A stretch of 34,322 nucleotides of DNA from Thermoanaerobacterales bacterium (GTDB lineage: Bacteria; Actinomycetota; Acidimicrobiia; Acidimicrobiales; JACDCH01), in NCBI GenBank assembly GCA_017577565.1, contig PKRH01000021.1, positions 1 to 34,322 of the forward strand. The letters run 5' to 3'. The notes beneath the pieces are model-generated. The model ran no database searches, was not told the DNA's origin, and worked only from the letters and a program-made list of their open reading frames with translations. The translations under genes and the position numbers were made by a program. Shown here in pieces: positions 16,497 to 22,819 of the stretch; within the stretch, counting starts at the first letter, position 1, and each line of letters begins with the position of its first letter.

Positions 16497-18179
16497 ATGA
16501 GACGGCAGCGCACCCGCTGGCTCGCCCTCCTCGTCGCGTTCGGCCTCGTGGCCGCGGCGTGCGGGGGCGACGACGACGAGTCGGGCGACGGGCCCGAGGA
16601 GGCCGACTTCGAGGCGGTCGCCATCGACGAGAGCGACCAGTGCGGCACGGAGGGCTACACCGGCAACCTGGCGGCGATCGAGGCCGTCGACGAGCTGACC
16701 GTGCGGTTCACGCTGTGCGAGCCCGACGTCGCCTTCCCGGCCAAGGTGGCGTTCTCGGCGCTCGGCATCCACCCGAGCGAGCACCTGGAGGCCACCGGCG
16801 GCGCCCCGATCGACAACCCGATCGGCACGGGCCCCTACCGGCTGGAGGCGTGGGAGCGGGGCAGCCAGATCGTGCTGACCGCCAACGAGGACTACTGGGG
16901 CGAGCCGCCGTCGATCCCGACGGTGGTGTTCCGGTGGAGCGCCGAGTCCGCCCAGCGCCTGGTCGAGCTGCAGTCGGGTGACGTCGACGGCATCGACAAC
17001 GTCGGCACCGAGGACTTCGCCACGGTCCAGGACGACCCCGACCTCCAGCTGCTCGAGCGCGAACCGCTCAACGTCTTCTACCTCGGCTTCAACGTCGACA
17101 AGCCGCCGTTCGACGACCCGCTCGTGCGGCAGGCCATCGGCTACGCCATCGACAAGGAGCGGATCGTCGAGAACTTCTACCCGGAGGGCTCGCAGGTCGC
17201 CGACCAGTTCCTGCCGCCGGGCATCCCGCAGTACGAGGAGGGGGCCGAGACCTTCACCTACGACCCCGAGCGGGCCCGGCAGCTGCTGGCCGAGGCCGGC
17301 TACCCGGACGGCATCGACGTCGGCCCGCTGAGCTACCGGGCCGAGCCCCGGCCCTACCTGCCCCAGCCGCCGCAGGTGGCGAGCGACATCCGCGACCAGC
17401 TGGCCCAGGTCGGCATCCGGGCGACGCTCGACGAGCAGGAGTCGGGGACGTTCATCGACAACGCCAACACCGGGAACCTGAGCTTCTACATGCTCGGCTG
17501 GGGCGCCGACTTCCCGGACGCCACCAACTTCTGGGACTTCCACTTCGGCGCCGGCGCCAGCCCGCAGTTCGGCACCGGGTTCCCCGACCTGCACGAGGTG
17601 CTGGCCGAGGCCGGCTCGACCACCGACGAGGAGGAGCGGGCCGAGCTCTACGCCCAGGCCAACGACCTGCTGTTCGAGCACGCCCCGGCGATCCCGATCG
17701 CCTACGGCGGCTCGGCGGTGGCCTTCAAGGCCGAGGTCGAGGGTGCCCACGCCAGCCCCCTGTCCAACGAGCAGTTCGCCGCCATGTCGATCGAGGGCCA
17801 GGACCAGCTCGTGTGGATGCAGAACGGCGAGCCGTCGGGCCTCTACTGCGCCGACGAGACCGACGGCGAGGCGCTGCGGGTCTGCGAGCAGATCAACGAG
17901 TCGCTGCTCGGCTACGAGGTGGGCGGCACCGAGGTCGTGCCCCTGCTGGCCGAGGACTACGAGTCCAACGAGGACCTGACCGAGTGGACGTTCCACCTGC
18001 GCGAGGGCGTGACGTTCCACGACGGCACGAGCCTCGACGCCGGCGACGTGGTGGCCAGCTACCGGGTGCAGTGGGACGCCGCCGACCCGCTGCACGTCGG
18101 CCGGGACGGGCTGTTCACGTACTTCGAGGCCCTCTTCGGCGGCTTCCTCAACCCGCCGCCCGCGGAGGGCGAGGCCTGA
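16497..18179 (+). CDS. Circularly permuted family 5 (DppA-like) substrate-binding lipoprotein, operon 2
   Basis: This is the receptor of importer 2, 560 residues. An RRQRTR start, a hydrophobic stretch and VAAAC with Cys22 form a lipoprotein signal. The body is in the wrong order for the family. Residues 56-430 begin in mid-domain I (AVDELTVRFTLCEPD at 63-77), pass NPIGTGPYRLEAWE (107-120), VRQAIGYAIDKERIV (210-224) and FTYDPERARQLLAEAG (253-268), and end at the normal family C-terminus (AEVEGAHASPL). Residues 436-550 are then the normal N-terminal segment: LVWMQNGEPSGL (438-449), AEDYESNEDLTEWTFHLREG (485-504), FHDGT (507-511), AGDVVASY. The old termini are joined by the short segment SIEGQ. 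Cys49/74 and Cys451/463 may form disulfides. The binding protein of operon 1 has the normal order. A full fold is expected because no core part is lost. Confidence 0.9.
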   Translation: MRRQRTRWLALLVAFGLVAAACGGDDDESGDGPEEADFEAVAIDESDQCGTEGYTGNLAAIEAVDELTVRFTLCEPDVAFPAKVAFSALGIHPSEHLEATGGAPIDNPIGTGPYRLEAWERGSQIVLTANEDYWGEPPSIPTVVFRWSAESAQRLVELQSGDVDGIDNVGTEDFATVQDDPDLQLLEREPLNVFYLGFNVDKPPFDDPLVRQAIGYAIDKERIVENFYPEGSQVADQFLPPGIPQYEEGAETFTYDPERARQLLAEAGYPDGIDVGPLSYRAEPRPYLPQPPQVASDIRDQLAQVGIRATLDEQESGTFIDNANTGNLSFYMLGWGADFPDATNFWDFHFGAGASPQFGTGFPDLHEVLAEAGSTTDEEERAELYAQANDLLFEHAPAIPIAYGGSAVAFKAEVEGAHASPLSNEQFAAMSIEGQDQLVWMQNGEPSGLYCADETDGEALRVCEQINESLLGYEVGGTEVVPLLAEDYESNEDLTEWTFHLREGVTFHDGTSLDAGDVVASYRVQWDAADPLHVGRDGLFTYFEALFGGFLNPPPAEGEA

Positions 18180-18192
18180 CACGACGGTGACC

Positions 18193-18221
18193 GCGGGGGC
18201 CGGCCGCCGGCTGGCCCCCGC
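18193..18221 (+). other. 12-bp hairpin between binding protein and permease, operon 2
   Basis: Positions 18193-18204 pair with 18210-18221 (one G-T pair) around a 5-base loop, without a T-run. It occupies the same place as the hairpin at 12100-12129 in operon 1 but has a different sequence. Confidence 0.5.
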
Positions 18222-18233
18222 CCACCTCCCACC

Positions 18234-19295
18234 ATGCTGCGCTTCGTCGTCCGCCGCCTGCTCAGCTCCATCCCGGTCCTCTTCGGCATCCTGCTGGCCA
18301 CCTTCGCCATCGCCCGGATCATCCCGGGCGACCCCTGCCAGGCCGCGCTCCAGGAGCGCGCCACGCCCCAGGCGTGCGCCGACTTCAACGAGCGCTACGG
18401 GTTCGACGACCCGATCCTCGTGCAGTTCGTCGACTACGTCGGCGACGTCGCCACCGGCGACCTCGGCGAGTCGATCCGCCTGCGCCAGCCGGTGACCGAC
18501 CTGCTCATCGAGCGCCTGCCGGTGACCCTGCAGCTCTCGGTCGCCGCCCTGTTCCTCGCCGTGCTGCTCGGCGTGCCGCTCGGCGTCCTGGCCGGCACCC
18601 GCCACAACTCGCGCACCGACGTCGCCACCATCGTCGGCGCCAACCTCGGGGTCTCGATCCCGGTCTTCGTGCTGGGCCTGCTGCTGCAGTACGTCTTCGC
18701 CGTCCAGCTCGACGGCTCGCCGCTCGAGCTGCCGACGTCCGGGCAGCTGACGCCCGGCACCATCCCCGAGCCCTTCTACGAGGTGTGGGGCATCCCCGAG
18801 AGCTCGTTCGTCGAGTTCGTCGCCAACATCGACCTGCTCAACGCCGTGCTGATCTGGCGCTGGGACATCTTCGTCGACGCCCTGCGCCACCTGGTCCTGC
18901 CGGCGCTGGCGCTGGCGACCATCCCCATGGCCGTCATCGCCCGCATGACCCGCTCCAGCCTGCTCGACGTCCTCGGGCTCGACTACGTCCGCACCGCCCG
19001 GGCCAAGGGCCTGCGGGAGCGGGTCGTCATCGTGCGCCACGCCCTGCGCAACTCGCTGCTGCCAGTGGTCACCGTGGTGGGCCTGTCGCTCGGCACGCTG
19101 GTCGGCGGGGCCATCCTCACCGAGACGATCTTCAACCTCACCGGCATGGGCAAGACGCTCTTCGACGCCATCGAGGGCCGGGACTACTTCGTCGTCCAGG
19201 GCTTCACGCTGGTCGTCGCCGTCGGCTTCGTGGTCATCAACCTGATCACCGACATCGTGTACACGTTCCTCGACCCGAAGGTCCGGGTGAGCTGA
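18234..19295 (+). CDS. Peptide-type ABC importer permease (OppB/DppB family), operon 2
   Basis: Membrane subunit of 353 residues. First helix about 9-30, then IIPGDP at the outer face, core helices from about residue 95, and the EAA loop DYVRTARAKGLRERVVIVRH followed by ALRNSLLPVVT. It ends FLDPKVRVS. Compared with the operon 1 permease it has two cysteines in the first outer loop (Cys35 and Cys48). It also has a longer extracytoplasmic loop with EPFYEVWGIPESSFVEF before helix IV. The ATG has no clear Shine-Dalgarno sequence. The following gene starts within its stop codon (TGATG). Confidence 0.94.
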   Translation: MLRFVVRRLLSSIPVLFGILLATFAIARIIPGDPCQAALQERATPQACADFNERYGFDDPILVQFVDYVGDVATGDLGESIRLRQPVTDLLIERLPVTLQLSVAALFLAVLLGVPLGVLAGTRHNSRTDVATIVGANLGVSIPVFVLGLLLQYVFAVQLDGSPLELPTSGQLTPGTIPEPFYEVWGIPESSFVEFVANIDLLNAVLIWRWDIFVDALRHLVLPALALATIPMAVIARMTRSSLLDVLGLDYVRTARAKGLRERVVIVRHALRNSLLPVVTVVGLSLGTLVGGAILTETIFNLTGMGKTLFDAIEGRDYFVVQGFTLVVAVGFVVINLITDIVYTFLDPKVRVS

Positions 19296-20314
19296 TGGCC
19301 GTCGAGGAGATCCCCCTCGGCGAGCAGCAGGCGGGCGACGCCGAGCCGGCGCTGCAGCTCGAGCGCGGCGGCCTGTGGCGGCAGGCGCTGCGCCAGACGT
19401 TCCGCAAGCGCTCGGCCGTCGCCGGGGGCGTCATCCTCGGCCTGCTGCTGTTCATCGCCCTGTTCGCCCCGGTCATCGCCCCCTACGGCGAGCGGGAGGT
19501 GCTCATCGCCACCGAGGGCCTCCGCCCCCGGGCCGAGCCCTGCATCCACCTGAGCGTCGACTGGATCCCCGACGTGCCGGTGCTGTCGCGGGCCGAGAGC
19601 TTCCTCGAGGCCAACGGCTTCTCGTGCCCGTCCGACCGGCCGCAGCACCTCATGGGCCTGGACGGCAACGGCCGCGACGTCTTCAGCCGCATCCTCTACG
19701 GCGCCCGCACGTCGCTCGTCGCGAGCGTCGGGGCGGTCGGGTTCGCCGTCGTGTGCGGCACGGTCCTCGGGCTGGTCGCCGGCTTCTTCGGCGGGCGGAT
19801 CGACAACGTCGTCATGCGGGTGATGGACGTGCTGCTCGCCTTCCCGGCGCTGCTGCTCGCCATCGCCATCGTCACCGCCCGCGGGCCGGGCCTGTTCAAC
19901 GCCGTCCTCGCGGTGTCGGTGGTGACGATCCCGGTCTACGCGCGGGTCATCCGCTCCCGCGTGCTGTCGGTGCGCGAGCAGGACTTCGTCGCCGCCGACC
20001 GGGCGCTCGGGGTCTCGAACGCCCGCATCCTCGTGCACCGGGTGCTGCCCAACTCGCTGACCCCGCTCGTCGTGCAGGCCACCCTGGGCATGGCGACGGC
20101 CGTGCTCGAGCTGGCGGCGCTGTCGTTCTTCGGCCTGGCCGGCGACCCCGACACGGCCGAGTGGGGCCGCATGCTGTCGGTGGAGCGGAACCAGCTGTTC
20201 ACCTCGCCCCACCTGGTCTTCTACCCCGGCCTGATGATCATGCTGAACGTGCTCGCCTTCAACCTCATCGGCGACGGCCTGCGCGACGCGCTCGACCCGA
20301 GGCTCAACTCGTGA
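19295..20314 (+). CDS. Peptide-type ABC importer permease (OppC/DppC family), operon 2
   Basis: Second membrane subunit, 339 residues. A cytoplasmic N-terminus of about 40 residues leads to the first helix and IAPYGE. An insertion of about 35 residues, absent from the operon 1 protein, precedes LMGLDGNGRDVFSRILYGAR; it contains Cys83 and Cys111. The core helices and EAA loop (DFVAADRALGVSNARILVHR, then VLPNSLTPLVV) are intact. It ends DGLRDALDPRLNS. The insertion is in the segment expected to face outward, near the docked binding protein, so it may be adapted to the permuted receptor; that is inference. Confidence 0.93.
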   Translation: MAVEEIPLGEQQAGDAEPALQLERGGLWRQALRQTFRKRSAVAGGVILGLLLFIALFAPVIAPYGEREVLIATEGLRPRAEPCIHLSVDWIPDVPVLSRAESFLEANGFSCPSDRPQHLMGLDGNGRDVFSRILYGARTSLVASVGAVGFAVVCGTVLGLVAGFFGGRIDNVVMRVMDVLLAFPALLLAIAIVTARGPGLFNAVLAVSVVTIPVYARVIRSRVLSVREQDFVAADRALGVSNARILVHRVLPNSLTPLVVQATLGMATAVLELAALSFFGLAGDPDTAEWGRMLSVERNQLFTSPHLVFYPGLMIMLNVLAFNLIGDGLRDALDPRLNS

Positions 20315-21411
20315 CCGGAGCGCCCGCCGACCCCGTGCCCCCGGCGACGGCCCCCGGCGGCGAGGCGGCGCCGGACGACCGGACGGCCGCCGGGCCGCTG
20401 CTCGACGTGCGCGGCCTGCGCACCTGGTTCTTCACCTCGGGCGGGGTGGTGAAGGCCGTCGACGGCGTCGACCTGACCGTCGGCCGGGGCGAGGTCCTCG
20501 GCCTGGTGGGCGAGTCCGGCTCCGGCAAGAGCGTCACCTTCCTGTCGGTCATGCGCCTGGTCGACGCCCCGGGCCGCATCGTCGACGGCGAGATCCTCTT
20601 CGACGGCCGCGACCTGCGGACGCTCTCGGACGCCGAGATGCGCGACCTGCGGGGGAGCCGCATCGGCATGATCTTCCAGCAGCCGATCTCCTCGCTGAAC
20701 CCCGCCTACCGGGCCGGCTTCCAGATCGCCGAGGTGTTCGAGGCCCACGAGGGGCTCAAGCGCAAGGCCGGCTGGGCCCGGGCCAAGGAGCTGCTCGCCC
20801 GGGTCGGCATCGGCGACGCCGAGCGGCGGGCCCGCGCCTACCCCCACGAGCTGTCCGGGGGCCAGGCCCAGCGGGTGATGATCGCCATGGCGCTGGCCGG
20901 CCACCCCGACCTGCTGGTGGCCGACGAACCGACGACGGCGCTGGACGTCACCATCCAGGCCCAGATCCTCGACCTCATCGCCGACCTGCAGCGCGACCTC
21001 GGCACGAGCGTCGTGCTCATCACCCACGACCTCGGGATCGTCGCCGAGATCTGCGACCGGGTGGCGGTCATGTACGCGGGGCAGATCGTCGAGGAGGCGC
21101 CGACCCGGCCGCTGTTCCTGGAGCCGAAGCACCCGTACACGCAGGGCCTCATCGGCTCGGTCCCGGTCATCGGCCAGCGCCGCGAGCGCCTGGCCGTCAT
21201 CCCCGGCCGGGTGCCCAACCTCGTCGACCTGCCGGTGGCGTGCCGGTTCGCGCCCCGGTGCAGCGCCCGGGTCGAGCACGGCCTGACGCAGTGCACCGAG
21301 GCGCTCCCGGCGCTCGTCGAGGTGGAGCCGGGCCACAAGGTGCGGTGCTTCCTGCACAGCGACGCCGTCGAGGCCGTGCCCGAGGTGCCGGTCGAGGTGG
21401 GACGCCGGTGA
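20311..21411 (+). CDS. Peptide-type ABC importer ATPase (OppD/DppD family), operon 2
   Basis: ATPase of 366 residues with a Pro/Ala-rich N-terminal stretch of about 28 residues. Walker A is GESGSGKS (67-74). It has a FQQPISSLNP Q-loop region, signature LSGGQAQRVMIAMAL, Walker B LLVADEPTTALD and switch ITHDLGIV. The C-terminal domain has CRFAPRCS and two further cysteines (in LTQCTEAL and VRCFLH), the four-cysteine pattern of [4Fe-4S]-binding relatives. GTGA overlap with the previous gene. Unlike the operon 1 ATPase it has no long disordered C-terminal tail. Confidence 0.95.
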   Translation: MTGAPADPVPPATAPGGEAAPDDRTAAGPLLDVRGLRTWFFTSGGVVKAVDGVDLTVGRGEVLGLVGESGSGKSVTFLSVMRLVDAPGRIVDGEILFDGRDLRTLSDAEMRDLRGSRIGMIFQQPISSLNPAYRAGFQIAEVFEAHEGLKRKAGWARAKELLARVGIGDAERRARAYPHELSGGQAQRVMIAMALAGHPDLLVADEPTTALDVTIQAQILDLIADLQRDLGTSVVLITHDLGIVAEICDRVAVMYAGQIVEEAPTRPLFLEPKHPYTQGLIGSVPVIGQRRERLAVIPGRVPNLVDLPVACRFAPRCSARVEHGLTQCTEALPALVEVEPGHKVRCFLHSDAVEAVPEVPVEVGRR

Positions 21412-22487
21412 GCGCCGAGGGCACCCCCAGCGTCGGCGCCCCGGCGACCCGGCGGGACGGGCAGGAGCGGGCGCCGCTCGTGTCGGCCCGCGGCCTCGTC
21501 AAGGCCTTCCCCGTCCGGGGCGGCGCCTTCGGCCAGGTCGTCGGCCACGTACGGGCCGTCGACGGCGTCGACCTCGACATCTTCCCCGGCGAGGTCCTCG
21601 GGCTGGTGGGGGAGTCGGGCTGCGGCAAGTCGACGCTCGGCCGCCTGCTCCTCGGCCTGCTCCCTGCCGACGAGGGCACCGTGCTCTTCGACGGCGTCGA
21701 CGTCGGCCGGGCCCGCGGTCGCGAGCTCGCCGCCCTGCGCCGGCAGATGCAGATCGTCTTCCAGGACCCCTACTCGTCGCTCGACCCCCGGGCCACGATC
21801 GGCGACTCGATCGCCGAGGGGCTGCGGGCCCACGGCGTCCCCCGGGCCCGGCGCGAGCAGAAGGTGCGGGAGGCGCTGGAGCTGGTGGGCCTGGAGGCCG
21901 ACCACGCCCGGCGCTACCCGCACCAGTTCTCGGGCGGCCAGCGCCAGCGCGTCGGCATCGCCCGGGCGCTCGCCGTCGAGCCCCGGTTCCTCGTCGCCGA
22001 CGAGCCGGTGTCGGCGCTCGACGTGTCGATCCAGTCGCAGATCCTCAACCTCCTGCGCGACCTGCAGGAGCAGCTCGACTTCACGCTCGTGTTCGTGGCC
22101 CACGACCTCGCCGTCGTCGAGCACCTCTGCGACCGGGTCGCCGTCATGTACCTCGGACGGGTCGTCGAGCTGGGCACCCGCGACCAGGTCTTCGGCGCGC
22201 CCCTGCACCCCTACACCGAGGCGCTGCTGTCGGCCATCCCGGTGCCCGACCCCGACCGGCCCCGGCGCCGGGTCCGGCTGAGCGGCGAGATGCCGAGCCC
22301 GCTGCACCCGCCGTCCGGCTGCCGGTTCCACACCCGGTGCCCCATCGCGGTCGAGGGCGTGTGCGACACCGAGGTGCCCGCGCTGCTGCCCGGCGACGAC
22401 CCCGGCCACGTGGCCGAGTGCCACCTGCGCACCGGCGCCCACCGGGACCTCGACCCGGGACGGGCGCCGGCCGCCCCCGACGCCTGA
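21408..22487 (+). CDS. Peptide-type ABC importer ATPase (OppF/DppF family), operon 2
   Basis: Last subunit of importer 2, 359 residues. Walker A GESGCGKS (68-75), FQDPYSSLDPRA, signature FSGGQRQRVGIARAL, Walker B FLVADEPVSALD and switch VAHDLAVV are all present. The C-terminus has GCRFHTRCP plus two more cysteines (GVCDTE, AECHL), a possible [4Fe-4S] site. The start is GTG 21408 in a GTGA overlap; the first ~23 residues look disordered. It is close in sequence to the OppF of operon 1, consistent with the operons being ancient duplicates or acquired relatives. Confidence 0.95.
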   Translation: MSAEGTPSVGAPATRRDGQERAPLVSARGLVKAFPVRGGAFGQVVGHVRAVDGVDLDIFPGEVLGLVGESGCGKSTLGRLLLGLLPADEGTVLFDGVDVGRARGRELAALRRQMQIVFQDPYSSLDPRATIGDSIAEGLRAHGVPRARREQKVREALELVGLEADHARRYPHQFSGGQRQRVGIARALAVEPRFLVADEPVSALDVSIQSQILNLLRDLQEQLDFTLVFVAHDLAVVEHLCDRVAVMYLGRVVELGTRDQVFGAPLHPYTEALLSAIPVPDPDRPRRRVRLSGEMPSPLHPPSGCRFHTRCPIAVEGVCDTEVPALLPGDDPGHVAECHLRTGAHRDLDPGRAPAAPDA

Positions 22488-22532
22488 GACCGCCCACGGC
22501 CGCCCGCCCGGTCGTGCGGCCCGGCGGCGGTC
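22488..22532 (+). terminator. Nested inverted repeats after importer operon 2
   Basis: GACCGCC (22488-22494) pairs with GGCGGTC (22526-22532), and inside it GGCCGC (22498-22503) pairs with GCGGCC (22516-22521). It begins directly after the OppF stop. No T-run; a terminator role is suggested by position only. Confidence 0.35.
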
Positions 22533-22537
22533 CCCAC

Positions 22538-22563
22538 TAACCTGGCCGCTCCGACCCGAGGAG
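22538..22563 (+). promoter_or_regulatory. Promoter and ribosome-binding site of secG
   Basis: TAACCT (22538-22543) is a good -10 box; GAGGAG (22558-22563) is a Shine-Dalgarno sequence 11 bases before GTG 22575. No clear -35 box. Confidence 0.45.
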
Positions 22564-22574
22564 ACCCGCCAGCC

Positions 22575-22805
22575 GTGCTGACCGCGATCACCGTCGTTCT
22601 CAACGTCCTGTCGTCCCTGCTGATGATCGTCCTGGTGCTGCTGCACAGCGGCAAGGGCGGCGGCCTCTCGGACATGTTCGGCGGCGGCATCGGCGCCAGC
22701 GCCATGGGGTCGACGGTCATGGAGCGCAACCTCGACCGCATCACGGTCGTCGTGTCCCTGATCTGGGGCTTCACGGTGGTCGCGCTCGCGCTCATGCTCG
22801 GCTGA
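22575..22805 (+). CDS. secG: Protein translocase subunit SecG
   Basis: A small membrane partner of SecYE that aids preprotein export. The 76-residue product has two helices (about 4-24 and 54-75) joined by the conserved glycine-rich loop: HSGKGGGLSDMFGGG, then MGSTVMERNLDRIT, which is diagnostic for actinobacterial SecG. In related genomes it lies right after tpiA. The cox-like large subunit begins 14 bases after its stop with no visible promoter, so the two may share a transcript. Confidence 0.95.
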   Translation: MLTAITVVLNVLSSLLMIVLVLLHSGKGGGLSDMFGGGIGASAMGSTVMERNLDRITVVVSLIWGFTVVALALMLG

Positions 22806-22819
22806 CCCGCCCGCGGGCC

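Noticed and set aside
16497..18179. Operon 2 receptor as a frameshifted or truncated gene
   Set aside because: It is one open frame, and all parts of the family are present once, only in changed order, with signal peptide and operon context intact.
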